A stretch of DNA of 64,000 nucleotides from Molanna angustata (GCA_963576475.1 OY754967.1:25618651-25682650); one strand, 5' to 3'. Shown: positions 34,156-45,909, counted from the first letter of the stretch. The notes: generated by a model not told the origin, from the letters alone. Numbers and translations: made by a program.

Positions 34156-35970
34156 TTAACGGGAATCTTCTAAAAGTAAGGCACCATATCTATGACAGAA
34201 AACCTTAAAAGCTTTATAATTTTTCTTCGAGATCACAAAATCCGCATGACCAATGGGACCTTGAAGAGGCCCACGGACAGCAACGAGGAGCTCCGATCTA
34301 TATGAGGACACCATTGGGTGGCAACATTCCCAAAGGATATGTTCCGAAGTTTGGTCCGGGTATTGACAGAAATGACATGAGGCAGAGGAGGCAATGTTAA
34401 ATCGGTGAAGATAACTTTTAAAGTTTCCGTGTCCTGTGAAAAATTGGGAAGTCCAAAAGTCTGGAACAACCCAGGGAGATTTAAGACGATACCTCACGTC
34501 GGGAAAAAATAAGTAGGTAATTCTTCCCACTGAGCAGGCCGTCCAGCGAGTCTGCCAGATGTTCTGCAAATTTTCATTTACAGTCCTTTCAACAAAGCCA
34601 CGTGACACTCGACCCTCTGGAGGGAAGAGAGGAATATTTCCGATCATAGAAGAACAGCCCCGCGTAAGGTTGAAAACAGCCCCTCTACGCTGAAGTTCCA
34701 GATCAAGGGGAGTCATGCCTGTCAAAATTGGCAGTGCTTCAGTGGGACTCGTTCCATATGCTTTGGATAGAGCGATGAGAGCGAATCGTTGGCCTGAGAG
34801 CAAAATTCTACGTATATGTTGAAGTTCACAGGCGTGAGACCAACATCATGCTGCATAGCAAGCAATGCCGAGGTAAACTGCCTTATAGAAAAGACAGGAT
34901 ACTTGAAACTGTAAACCCCAGTGTGCCTTGGCGATGTGTGAGATCTTTAAAAAAGCAGACTTAGCTTTGTCGACACACAATCGAGCATGGTTTTTAAAAT
35001 TTGGTCCTCTTTCCAGAACAACTCCTAGGCAAGTGATTTGGTCCCGAAAACTCACATTTGTTCCTGAGAACTTAATAGACGGCTGTCTACGTAGTAAGCC
35101 TTTGAAAACCAAGCCATATGTCTTATTAGGAGCGAAGCAAAGTTTATTTTTTACACCCCAGTCGGAAACTAAGGAAAGAGCTTGAGTAGCTGAGTTCTCA
35201 ATAAATCTACGGGAATTACCACGGACGAGGATGTATGCATCATCGGCATACGCTTGAATCGTACAATTACTGGAGAGAGGAAGATCCAGCAAGTCATCAA
35301 AAAGAATGTTCCAGAGAAGTGGACCGAGAACAGAACCCTGAGGACATCCAATGCTTACCTGTCGCGTATGTAGAAATTGTCCCCCAGGCAGGACTATGCG
35401 GCGATTTTCAAAGTAACTCTTAACTATCAGATATATATTGCGGGGTATATTCCTTGACTTCAGTTTATGCAAAATGAGCGGCCACCAAGCATTGTCAAAT
35501 GCACCACTAATGTCAAGGGAAATAGCAATAACATATTTTTCGTCAGAAGGTCTTACAAATTCTGACATATAATTTATAGCATCGACTGTTGAAATTCCAG
35601 GTCGGAAGCCAAATTGGCGAGAAGAAAGTGGATATGAGTTAGAAAGATGGGATTCAATTCTACTGCATATAAGTCTTTCCAGAATCTTGCCCAGAATAGG
35701 CAGGAGAGTAACAGGTCTATATGCTTTTGGGTCCGTGCTAGGACGATCGCATCGTTTGGGAATTATAGTCATGAGGCCCGTTTTCCAACAGTCTGGAAAA
35801 CAGCCCTCGTCTAAACATCTTTTTAAGAGGGAAACCATTTCAAATTGAGCCAAACGCCAATATCTTTGTATTAAAATAGAGTCGATACGGTCGAGGCCTG
35901 GGGATTTATTTAGTTTAAGGTTCCCAATAATTAAATCGAGTTCCTCAACAGAAACTGGTGGTTCATAAAA
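34156..35970 (-). pseudogene. R1-clade-like LINE ORF2, 5'-truncated, one nonsense codon
   Basis: About 600 codons of minus-strand ORF2. Visible RT blocks: LNKSPGLDRIDS, FGFRPGISTVDAI (RT motif 3 area), ISLDISGAFDNAWW (motif A), SIGCPQGSVLGPLLW (motif B), IQAYADDAYILV (motif C, YADD present). The thumb and C-terminal part (GMTPLDLELQRRGAVFNLTR) and the terminal zinc knuckle CHFCQYPDQTSEHILWEC follow. A single TGA at 34846-34848, at a place where related proteins have YAAxxW, divides two open segments in the same frame. The endonuclease and ORF1 are missing: the 5' junction is near 35970, beside repeated ATAAAATC. Sequence order is most like R1-clade LINEs. Confidence 0.85.
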
Positions 35971-36047
35971 TCATAAAATCATAATTTCAGTGATTCTCTC
36001 TTACTGTCACCTCGCCTATTATGTAAGGATATTTAACGGTATATGAA

Positions 36048-36222
36048 CAGGGGGGCAAGTCTGGCCAACCGGCGGAATCAAAACCATCCATGTTTACCCA
36101 TATCATGAATATAATTATCTTATGGAGTTCTATAATATCTTAAGATGTTGTAGAATTATATCCATGATATGGGTAAACATGGATGATTTTAATTCTGCCG
36201 GTTGACCAGACTTGCCCCCCTG
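36048..36222. mobile_element. Palindromic hAT-like MITE, copy 2
   Basis: Perfect terminal repeats CAGGGGGGCAAGTCTGG and CCAGACTTGCCCCCCTG with long complementary arms (both holding GTTTACCCATATCATG or its complement). 175 bp, same family as 692-879. No convincing 8-bp duplication at this copy. Confidence 0.8.
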
Positions 36223-37866
36223 CAAATACGGTACCTACTTGGTTTACACTTTGTATACGAATTCATAATTTACTCTTTCTTTTGACAGTGCAGTTATTAT
36301 ATTTCTGCAAAGATGGGGTTCCAATACAATATATTATATGTCTACGTATTACACAAGTAAAAGTATCCATAAACGAATATTGTATTTGTACTGTGTGCGA
36401 TATTCTTCGATATTATTATAGTGGTCCAACAAATTAGAGTTTCTCTCTCTCGGACCTTATTGATCGCGTTTAAGCTACGTAAGCACCAAACCTAGTTCCA
36501 ACATTACTAGGGTCAATATTATAATGCCAAATGCCGACTGTGTTGGTACATTGAGGGAAATGTATACTGGCACAAAATAACTATTTAAATGCCAAAACCA
36601 CCTATTTGAGTGTCGAGGGTCCAGTGGCCTTTTGATAAACTTTATGTATCTCTCTATATAATTGTAAAATTACTTTTCATCCCATGATGATCGTGGTGTC
36701 GAATTATTTCAGTCCGTTATATATTTGATGATTTAGGATGGACTATGCAAATAGTTATATCTTCTGAAGCAAATAACTGACATATTTTCAAATGTTAACT
36801 TTACACGAATCCAAAATTGGATAAACACATTTTGAAGACTTGTGAAGTAATTTGTCTCAAAGATTGCGATCAAGGCGAAAAAACTCAAGCAAATCATTGA
36901 ACTAGGGGCCCGCGACTCGGAAGTCAGGTATTAAACATCACAGTGAAAATAAAATATATAAGTCGGTATGTGTATATATATATTTATTATTTACTTTGTA
37001 TCACACTGTCGAATTAAATAGTAAAAATATTTTAAATGACTTGATTTACGTATTTTAAAAAAATGGATTATTGATTGGGACAAGTATATATCATATATTC
37101 TCGTTATTATTCTACCAAATGTGTAATATTAGTAAAATAAATATGTTGAAGTGTTAAGATGAATAAATGTTAAATAAATTATGATTTCTATTAATTTATT
37201 TAGTGCTTACAATTGAAAATTATTACAATTGTTGAATGATTAAAAAAAATTCTTATAAGTTCATGTCTTATTCATTTATTCATATTTGAAGTTTATTTTA
37301 CAAATCACTTACAATGTCCTGTAGCGCCAATGAAGATGATTTATCAATTAGCTTTATTAGAAATTATTGTATTTATTTTCTTTAGAGAAGGGATCAATTT
37401 TTAGCAACCATCGCTATAATCATAATCAGGGTGACCAATTCATTTAGGCGTGTAAAATCTAAAATGCACGAGCAGTCTTGCAAAAGGACAAAATGCTTGA
37501 TTCAGTATTAGATTGTTGGTATATTAGCTCAGCAAAAAAATATACGCTCTCTGGAAAATTCTGACACTACCTCTAACATTACTTCTACTTTTATTGAATT
37601 TCACCCAAACAAACTCAAATAGTAATCTATTTGCTACATATGTAGTATAAACATTAAAGTAATATCCGATCTTTGATCCTTGCGGTTGCAAATCTATAAT
37701 AGTTGAATATGGCTATAAATATTTATCGGTGTTAAGTACATAATATGTTATCAACAGTGAATATGCAGTTTTATGTGTAATGTTTGTTAAATACTAAATG
37801 CTAACATTTTACTGCTTTAAAAAGTAACTCATAAAATGTTTTTCTACGTTTATTTTTATATTTCAG
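36223..37866. other. AT-rich sequence with one LINE 3' tag
   Basis: At 37319-37342 the sequence TGTAGCGCCAATGAAGATGA equals the 3' end of the RTE-like LINE family (compare 13203-13222) with no coding part before it. A segment at 37386-37430 has an acceptor-like TTTTCTTTAG before it and an open frame but a weak donor. Nothing else recognised. Confidence 0.4.
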
Positions 37867-37913
37867 AAGCATCAAAAAGATTAATAGGCACGACACTTTT
37901 CTATGCAAATCTC
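37867..37913 (+). other. Candidate host exon 1 (47 nt)
   Basis: A strong acceptor (TTTATTTTTATATTTCAG) is followed by 47 bases and a full-consensus donor, CTC|GTAAGT. Two frames are open: ASKRLIGTTLFYANL and SIKKINRHDTFLCKS. Both remain open when joined to the next candidate exon at 39394. No known protein is recognised; a non-coding transcript is equally possible. Splice-site quality is the only evidence. Confidence 0.3.
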
Positions 37914-37959
37914 GTAAGTTCTAGTTTATAACCGATAACCTTTTTTTATTTACTGTAGT

Positions 37960-38275
37960 ACTTTATGCCCAAAGTAGTGCAATTTCATTTTTATTGTCTT
38001 TATAATGTCAAGCAGCTTACGATCTTTTTTTATTCGTTGAAGAATGATATCTTTCCGAACTATGTCTCCAGATTATTTTCAGAATTTTCTTTGTATCCAG
38101 AGTTCAAATGCTTGTATTCTTCTTTCTGTGGCATCAGTCAGTGTCCAAGCTTCCATACCATAAAACAGCACTGGAAACACATAACATACAATACGAATTT
38201 TTAGATCTAGGGAAAAGTCTTTGTTGGTCATGATTTTTTGAGTTTTCATGAAAATTTTACGATCTTGTCCAATGA
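37960..38275 (-). pseudogene. RTE/BovB-like LINE fragment
   Basis: The minus-strand frame reads RKIFMKTQKIMTNKDFSLDL, KIRIV, CYVFPVLFYGMEAWTLTDAT, ERRIQAFELWIQRKF, a stop, then GDIVRKDIILQRIKKDRKLL and KMKLHYFGH. This is the LxLxxRxxxLxCYVFxxLLYGxExWTL ... RRxxAFExWxxRR region of RTE-type reverse transcriptases, a different family from the LINE at 280-1175. Stop codon and missing flanks mark it as a relic. It would lie in the intron between the two candidate exons. Confidence 0.75.
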
Positions 38276-38498
38276 TTATTTATAGTAGGTATACCTATGT
38301 TTATTGTGAATTAATGTGAGTGATTGTATGTAAATATTTCATTTTTTTTTATTTTTCATTTGCTTATGGGAACATTACAGTTTTATTTAAAATTAATTAA
38401 AAAAATCCAAGCAGGAGGTAGGTACAATACGTAATGTTTTATCATGGTGTGATTATTCCAAGTAAAAATATTAATTTATATCATCTGTATGTACTTAC
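38276..38498. other. AT-rich sequence, no feature seen
   Basis: Nothing recognised apart from the candidate donor at its right edge (next entry). Confidence 0.4.
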
Positions 38499-38745
38499 AA
38501 AACAACCCCAAACTCCAGATGACACCATCTTCAATATATAAATATAATATATCAAGTTGCTGTGGGTATAAATTTGAAATCTTTGGATTAATCTGGCATT
38601 TACCCTGTATGAGAGATGTTCGTCCAGGTATTGGATTACCACGTAAACACTTTTCCCATTGGACAATCCCTCGAGAGTGAAGGTGGTTTGGGGTTGACTG
38701 GGCCCCACGTGTCACGCAACGAGTATGACGAGGGAATTCGATCTT
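38499..38745 (-). other. GC-richer island with open minus-strand frames and a GTAAGT donor
   Basis: The minus-strand frame carries KIEFPRHTRCVTRGAQSTPN, RGIVQWEKCLRGNPIPGRTS and ends before GTAAGT (38493-38498 as ACTTAC). A second frame has an ATG in a plausible start context, MVSSGVWGCF, running into the same donor. No family recognised. It could be a 5' exon, a single-copy conserved element or chance. Confidence 0.25.
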
Positions 38746-39393
38746 AATGTATTTCAAACAGATAAGGTATTCGGTAATGTACTTGACATAATATGAATGA
38801 CTCACAAGCGATGTCAACTAGGGTGCTTGTCCTTTAAATAACTATACATAACATACCTACTTCACCTGCATTTTGTTACCAAGATGGTGAGGTTAAATAT
38901 AATTAATTGAATAGTTGCGTGTTGTATTGGTTTAATCTACCGGCGTGATCAAATGAATTTCGTTAGCTTTAAAAGACAATTTTAATGTTTTATTGAATTC
39001 GTCATTACAACGTTTTAAATGGGATTCCGTTGCATATATTTTGTATTGTTGATTCATCCTGCAAAGAGCGCTTATTGCCGATTATTTTATAGTTTGTTAT
39101 ATTATGCCTTTAAAATATTTTTCACTTTTTCTTTTAGGTTAAGACTTGCTAAGACAAAATTGTGTTTTTGTATAATGGTCGAATATTGTGTAAAAAGTTG
39201 CTTGTAAACGCCTAAGAATAGGTTATTAAAATAACGCAGCAACAAAGACAAAGTAGTTTTAAAGACACTAATTCAAAATAAAGTATAATTAATAACACGT
39301 TTGAGTCTACGTTTGACTTTCTATTTAGTTATAATAATATATATTGTTACAATTTACGAATTTAAATTAATTGACGTTTTACCATTTTTCCAG
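38746..39393. other. AT-rich sequence, no gene
   Basis: Nothing recognised; it ends in the acceptor tract of the next entry. Confidence 0.5.
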
Positions 39394-39449
39394 GTGACGT
39401 GCTTTTGTTGCGCTTCAAAGACGAATCCCGACAGAATACAAGATTTCAG
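39394..39449 (+). other. Candidate host exon 2 (56 nt)
   Basis: Acceptor TTTTACCATTTTTCCAG, 56 bases, then CAG|GTAACC. Two frames are open: (G)DVLLLRFKDESRQNTRFQ and VTCFCCASKTNPDRIQDF; phases of both fit the upstream candidate exon. The GC content is higher than in the flanks. A third acceptor, TTTCATTTCATTTCAG, follows at 40011; joined there, the second frame ends after about 12 codons. No protein recognised. Confidence 0.35.
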
Positions 39450-40011
39450 GTAACCTTGATTTTTGAAAATTCTGATGGAATATGACATCATAGTCTTTAT
39501 AAAGAATATGCCTATTTTAATTAAATAAAAAAAAAACTATCGTCAAAAATAATTTCTATTTAATAGGAGTAATTGTATCATTTTCCTCGTTATACATAAG
39601 TTGAAATTAATACAATAATTTTTAAATCGATACGATAAAAGTATTAAGAATCGTTACAATTGAGTGAAAAAAACATTTTTTGATATTTCTAAACAGATAG
39701 ATATTTTTTTTCATAACGGTTAGCAATATTATATTGTAAAAACGCATGTTTCTCAGTGACGCGTTGTAAAAAATTAAATTAAGTATCGTATATTTCTCAA
39801 AAGTAAATCACACGTTTGAAAATAAAATGTGATGAAGAACACTCAAAACTAAACAGCACCGATAAATTGAAGATTTTCAAAAAAAAAATGATAAACTTTA
39901 ATTTTCACTGTCGACATCGATACTGTTTAAATATATAGTCACATAGATTCAACAAATACATAGAATAATTTGTATAGAAATTGTTGATGTAGACATTTCA
40001 TTTCATTTCAG
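39450..40011. other. AT-rich sequence, no feature seen
   Basis: Nothing recognised up to the acceptor-like tract at 39996-40011. Confidence 0.4.
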
Positions 40012-40579
40012 TTATGACAGGTTTTTATTATTAATTATTGTATAGTTTTCAATCACTTAAAAATTATAATCCTAGTTTTAGTCTCAAATCCGGCTTCCAG
40101 AAAGTCTGTCATGGAATATATGTGGATGGTATCTCACATATAGATATTATTTCCCGATACAACATTTCCAGAGGAAGAAAATTGATATGTCTCCCGCACG
40201 CCCCGTTTCTTGTCTGCTGAAGTGATTTTCAGTGTCATTTTCCGTTACTTTCGATGTCTTCGTGGCTGCAAAGCTGGAATCTCTCCCGCGGAGCTTTCAA
40301 TGGGGAAATCCTTATTTATCGGAAAAACTTCCGTTCCCGTTTCAACGCCTGAAAATCCACAATTTTCCTATCGCGGTTTGGAAACAAAACCCACGACTTG
40401 AATGTTTACCGAGAGCTTTTGAAATTAGAGCTTCCGTTCATATTTCAAAAGATATTCTCCACCGCAAAAGTTTGTGTTTTTTTGCCGCTCGGGAGCAAAA
40501 TTTGGTCGTAGGCTTTTTTTGTGAACTCCCACATCAGGTAGTGGTTGTAAAGTTTTTTCATTATTCTGAAACATCATAA
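40012..40579 (+). other. GC-richer island with an unidentified 115-codon frame
   Basis: The best frame, 40232-40579, contains LPRSFQWGNPYLSEKLPFPF then LPRAFEIRASVHISKDILHR and CFFAAREQN. Within it, similar nucleotide phrases recur (ACTTCCGTTCCCGTTTC and GCTTCCGTTCATATTTC), suggesting an internal duplication. No known domain, signal peptide or repeat family is recognised. It may be a single-copy regulatory or old transcribed sequence. Confidence 0.25.
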
Positions 40580-42295
40580 TTCTGTCTCTGGGATGGGTAA
40601 ATGAATATAAGATTGTTCGTGATTCGTTTTGAACATAATTAGAGGGGTCAAGTTATTTATTAAACTTACACAACATAAACTTTATTCTACTGATATAACC
40701 CTAATAACTCACAATGAACTGAGTTGGTTAAAAAAAATTCTTTGACGTAATTGAAAATTTCGAATTAATTACCTAAATATTTATCTACTTATTATAAATT
40801 TTTATCAGTGATAAATGATTGATTGTTGGTGATTTATAATTGTGCCTGATGATTTATAATTATCGTACGTTTTCAGCCCATGGTGAGTCATTGCCATCAG
40901 AATATGCTTCCATATATCTTGTCCATGAATTTGTCCTCTTCTGTTTCACAACTCAGAGATTTCAAACATCTGTTACCACTCCATGTAATTTTATATTATT
41001 GGATTTGATCCCTATGACATAATGGTGGTTATTAAAGTATAACCACCTATTTTACATTCAGCGGTAATTCATTTCTTCATTATTATAATAGATATATCGG
41101 TCTATTCGCCAATGTATAAATAGTATTTTTTTAAGAAGTAAGTATGTGACATTTTATTTTTGCTCCTTAATTTCCATTCCATGTGTACATTCATAGTAAA
41201 AATCTTTCGTATTTTTATTTTTAAGGATTTAATTGTGTATTTTTATATAATGTAATTTAATGTAGGTGTCTAGTAAATCTCCATTTTTTTTACCTCTTGT
41301 TTTGTTTTTGTTTTTCTTTTCAAAAATTATTTTTTTAACTGTTTACTTTCCCATACATACCTATATTTTTAACATATTCATATTAATTCTAAAGTTTGAT
41401 GTATTCTCGTATTAATTTGACTTTATGTATTCGTTAAAATGTAATGGAAAAAGAATAAGAAATTTTAGGAAGTAAGAACTTTCATAGAGTAATTTAACAT
41501 TAAAAACCTTTGTATATACCTATCTTTGTACATATTTATATACATAACATTATTATGTATAAAATAACTTGAAAATAGTCTTCATGTTATGAATACAAAG
41601 CATCCTTGACATCTCTGTTATTCAAATAAAGTTTTGGCTCAGGACTCTGTACTTAATATGTATGATGTAAAACAGTCTGACTACTCTCTGAAGAAGTTTC
41701 CACTGCAATGAAATGTTAATGCACTTTTCGTATTGTAAGCCTAAAGGCTTTTCTGGTGCATCTCATGAATAGGGTAATTACAATCTATGGAAATTCAAAT
41801 TCTATACAGTAATATTATGTATTACAGGGGGTTATGTTTAATGCTTGCTTATTTTCGATACGTTGATGCGTTTCTAGGTAATGGTAGATATTGAAATATT
41901 GTTTAAGTGTGTATTTAGTCGAATATTTATTTTACCACCAAAACAATAATGTTATTTGTATTCTCAATGTCTTATTTGAAAATTTGTGTCATCATTTGTA
42001 AAAAAAAAACGCTTCATTTTGTAACACGAAAAACGATAGACATTGTTTATTTCGGTAACCTACGAAGGTATCAGTCTTGTATTGGGTTACCTTAATTTAT
42101 TATTTTTATTTATTTGGAGAAATTCTTTTTGTTCGTATTTCCTACGAAATAATACGGGGCATCGTCGAGAAAACCTACACGCAATAATTTAAGGACGGTC
42201 ACGTGCCATCAATTTGGACTGAATTTCGGAAAGGCGATTTCGTGAAATTTAATTTACAAAATGTATGAAACACAAGATACATTCGAAAAATAATA
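40580..42295. other. AT-rich sequence, no gene
   Basis: Nothing recognised in about 1.7 kb. Confidence 0.5.
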
Positions 42296-42856
42296 CAAGG
42301 TGTCTCAAAATAAAGTTTATATTTAGTGGTTCGATTAAAAAAAAGTAAGCCGTGTATCGAAAAAATGTTTATTAATTATTAAAGTACACAATTTGGGAAT
42401 TTATTTCTTAAAAATAATATCGTTCAAATGTAGAACCTCGCGTTCACAGCACTCATTTAATCGGACAGTAAAATTACTTATGACGGCTTGGCAGGTGGAC
42501 TCAGTGATGGCTACCATTTCGTGACAGATATTTTCTTTCAAATGCGCCAGGGTAGTCGGTTTATTGGCGTAAACTTTAGATTTAAGATAACCCCATAGGA
42601 AAAAGTCCATAGGGGTTAAATCAGGACTGCGTGGAGGCCAATTTATGTCACCTCTCCTGGAGATCAATTTGCCTGGGAAAATTTCACGAACTCGTAGCAG
42701 AGATGTATTGGACGTGTGTGACATTGCTTCGTCTTGCTGGAACCATGTACTTTGGTTATAGCCAGGAAAGTTTTGCAGTTCAGGCACCAAGAAGTCGTCT
42801 AACATCTCCACATAACGCTCTGAATTCAAATATAAACTTTCTTTTGAGACACCTTG
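42296..42856 (-). mobile_element. Mariner-like element, internally deleted
   Basis: 561 bp between TA dinucleotides (42294-42295 and 42857-42858). Terminal inverted repeats of about 30 bp: CAAGGTGTCTCAAAATAAAG on the left, and on the right the complement of CAAGGTGTCTCAAAAGAAAG. TA duplication plus these TIRs and the encoded transposase remnant identify a Tc1/mariner-superfamily element. The N-terminal DNA-binding half is deleted, so the right TIR abuts the catalytic half. Confidence 0.9.
42401..42829 (-). pseudogene. Mariner-like transposase, C-terminal half
   Basis: 142 uninterrupted codons from the ATG; the frame is open upstream into the TIR (SLYLNSERYVEML). Catalytic residues visible: D33 in WFQQDEAMSHTS and D70 in WPPRSPDLTPMDFFLWGYL, 36 residues apart. 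The first catalytic aspartate and the helix-turn-helix domains are gone, as the protein is well under half of the usual 340-350 residues. QQDGA is changed to QQDEA. The C-terminus (HLNDIIFKK) is complete. It cannot transpose by itself but could be a substrate for a full-length relative because its TIRs are intact. Confidence 0.9.
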
Positions 42857-43017
42857 TATAATATATCAATCCTACGCGTATTATTCTTGCATTGTAAATT
42901 CTGTTCGCATATAAAGGTCAACCCTTTTTTGATAAAGTTTATGTAGCATTCGGTTGTTTTAAATATTATTAAAATTTTACACCTTTAGAAGTTTACAAAT
43001 GTAATGTATTCTATTTT

Positions 43018-43110
43018 CTTCTTCTTCTTCTTCCTCGCTCCTGGGATGACTAACTATCCATCCACTATTTAGTGGTCTTGACCTTCAGGGAGTGAGCTAC
43101 GTGATAAGTG
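43018..43110 (-). mobile_element. Retroelement 3' end with (GAA)n tail
   Basis: (CTT)n at 43018-43035 on the + strand, i.e. a (GAA)n tail on the minus strand, preceded by GGATAGTTAGTCATCCCAGG and AGGTCAAGACCACTAAATAG. The GAAGAA tail is like that of the RTE-like LINE tails here. The body is not otherwise identified. Confidence 0.4.
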
Positions 43111-44654
43111 CTATGTGCTGTGTGCATGTACTGTGTGCTATGTACGGCGTCTTTATTTTAATTCATCGATTATAGACTAAAATACCAATTCGATTCTTTT
43201 CAAATTTTGCAAATATGTATATCTAATAATCGCTTAGACCCCATTAGATTTTGAAGGATATCTGAATAATTCTCAATTTTTTTAACTGTCAAATATTTCA
43301 ATGTAACCCCCAAGCTCAGGAAAATAAATGTTTGAAATTTTTATTTTCAAATTAGTAAAAAGGCACATCACTTTCATAAAATGGCATTGAACAGTTATCA
43401 AGTTTTCATAATAGAATATTTAAATAAAAAATAATTTAACACTCATTTCATGAAAATGCTGAATATCTTCCATACAAAATTTGAATATTTTGTAGAATGA
43501 CTTGTTAGTGACGAGTTTAGCGTTGGCCACAACCCACTCGTTTTTAATTGTTTAGATCCTACTTTAATACGAACCTTAATAATATTTATATTTTAACTTT
43601 TGATTTAACGATTGAGACAGCGTTTATATAAAATATAAAGGGTCCTTACACGGTGAAACAATCGTCTTTTTATGAAGAGTAAATAATCGTATAGTTATTA
43701 TAACTTAATTAAAATATATAACTTTGTATATAATATAACCTATAACTGCATATTGAAATTAAATATTGTTTGTTTTTTGCGCATACTGCGAAATGAAAGA
43801 AGTAAGATCTCTTGTCCCAATGTTTATTATGATTCAATTTATATCATGTATGATTGTTTTCCATTTACCTCTGTAATAATATTCGAAGAGTTTGTTATTT
43901 AGGACTCCGCAAACATATTGCACAATCATTTTCCGCAAACATATTACACAATCATGTTCATTTCAATCAAATTTAACGAATTACATTTTTCTTTTTGAGT
44001 AGTTGGCACACATCCAAAACACGCGAAAAATTCTGTATCGTTGTCAAAATGAAATGCGTTTCATAACCATTTTATTACATTGTTTGTTTTTTTTTTGTAG
44101 GCGAATATAATTATGCAAATATTTCTAATAAAAAAATTAATTAAATATATCATTACCCTGAGCTCCTCGTAGGTATATCAGGTGCAGGGATAACAATCCG
44201 GCACGAATTTCAATCCGATCGGATCGTACACAGTGAGAATACAATAAATAGGCAATTTAGGAATGCCAAAGAGTTTCATTCTTATATTGTAACATTTAAT
44301 ATGAATCTGTTTAATCAATGTCACAATAACGAGTATAAAACTTCTTATTGTATATTTACTTTTAATTATTATTTTAGGTCCAAGCATCATAAAAAATAAC
44401 TTTTCGTTTTGATAAAAGGATATTAGGATACAAAGTGTCACCTGCCAATCGATTTCTTGATTTCATGTATATTTTTAATTTACCGGAACCGCTAATCGGT
44501 GCCGGATCTAGTAGACGTCTAATGATTCCGGATTCGCCGGATTACTGTATCAGATTTTCCAGATTGCAATCCCTAATCAGGTGGTCATACAACTAAAACC
44601 GCTCTATTAAAATGAAATGAAATAACGTAAAATATGAATGGATTCATTCCTATT
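43111..44654. other. AT-rich sequence, no gene
   Basis: Nothing recognised. A GC-richer phrase with CCGATCGGATCG lies near 44210. Confidence 0.45.
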
Positions 44655-44775
44655 ACAAGAGGCAAAATAACATTTCACATAGTTCAGCAATGAGGTTAAT
44701 CTGTCGCTAATTACCTCCATTTCCTTGCTCTATGGTTACCTCGCATTTTGGGATACATGCCGCGATGGTATGAAG
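44655..44775 (+). repeat. Dispersed repeat X, shortened copy
   Basis: GTTCAGCAATGAGGTTAA matches the middle of X and CGATGGTATG its end; the part in between is deleted. Confidence 0.45.
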
Positions 44776-45126
44776 AATATTTAAAAAAAACCATTTACAT
44801 GAACAGTATTTACTCACCCCAACTTTTTATAGTGAATAGAAAAAAATGGCATTTTTTGTTTATACAATTTCTCAATGGATATCATGTAAAGAGTGCACAC
44901 TACGGATTTTGTAGAAATAATCGTATAATGAAACGATAACTTTTTTGACCATCGTTGTGCGAATATCTTTTCCAGGTATGAATAAAAGTGTATCGTAATA
45001 ATTGCAGGGAGGAATAAAGCTTTCACAATCTGGACGTTTTATTTTGCAAGAGCACTGATTATGCCAACGACTTGTCTAGACATCCTCTTTGACTTTTTGG
45101 CATGTATTGGTAGTATGTTGGGGCAG

Positions 45127-45127
<1 letters not shown>
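44776..45127. other. AT-rich sequence, no feature seen
   Basis: Nothing recognised. Confidence 0.5.

Positions 45128-45172
<45 letters not shown>
45128..45172. repeat. (CA)n microsatellite
   Basis: About 22 uninterrupted CA units. Frames crossing it are artefacts. Confidence 0.97.
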
Positions 45173-45174
<2 letters not shown>

Positions 45175-45554
45175 TCTGGGGTAGGCAGAATACAGGAAGG
45201 CATCTGGTGCTTCTGTACATGGCGTGGATTTATTAACAGCCATGGCCAGCCAGTTGATTGGATTCGATTGAAACGGATGTTGCCATTTATCGAAATTCAC
45301 GAAATCATTAAACCCTTCGTCAATCGGAATTATGGAATTAAATGCAATTCATTTGAACGTTAATTTTTTGGTAAATATTTCGTTGATAATAATTCTCACA
45401 TAATCCTAATTTTACACATTTCTTTAGTTACACACGTTTATAATATTTCATACAAAACTTTGTTTACCCTAAAATAGTGGGTCCAAAGTAAATATATATT
45501 TCATTATCTCAATTATTTATTCATTTTAGTGTTAAAATGAATAAATTGTTGACG
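45173..45554. other. Mixed sequence, no gene
   Basis: Moderate GC just after the microsatellite, then AT-rich. Nothing recognised. Confidence 0.45.
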
Positions 45555-45909
45555 GCTGTCATTGTGGCGTGCAGAGAGTGCCAGTCCTACACACTTACCT
45601 CCAGCCGAGGAGATGTCAGTGGGACACAACTTACCATATGCAACATGGAGGGCACTCAACAGACTAAGAACAGGCGTCACCCGCTGCTACAGTAACCTCA
45701 AAAAATGGGGCTACAGAGAGGAAGATACCTGTGAGTGTGGCACTGTGCTGGACAACTCGCACCTTCTCTCATACCCCTTGATTGGAGTTACATGTACACA
45801 TGAAGACACCTTGACAGTCTTCAGAAGACACCGAAGGAAAGCGGCATACGGGTGGCCGAGCACTGGAGTTTTCTTATTTGATGGTGTTCCGGACATGGAA
45901 AGTAAGTAA
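45555..45909 (+). pseudogene. LINE C-terminal zinc-knuckle fragment
   Basis: The frame contains LPYATWRALNRLRTGVTRCY, NLKKWGYREEDTCECGTVLD, NSHLLSYPL and ends at 45909. The WxxLNRLRTGxGRCxxNLxxWG ... DxCxCGxxxTMxHLLxCP region is the C-terminal zinc knuckle of jockey/CR1-type LINE proteins. Here the last cysteine is tyrosine (HLLSYPL), so the knuckle is broken. About 115 codons remain without a stop. Confidence 0.75.

Noticed and set aside
34928..35423. Plus-strand frames over the R1-like LINE
   Set aside because: Shadows of the clearly homologous minus-strand reverse transcriptase.
45061..45363. 100-codon frame containing a TH repeat
   Set aside because: Generated by the (CA)n microsatellite, with no recognisable domain on either side.
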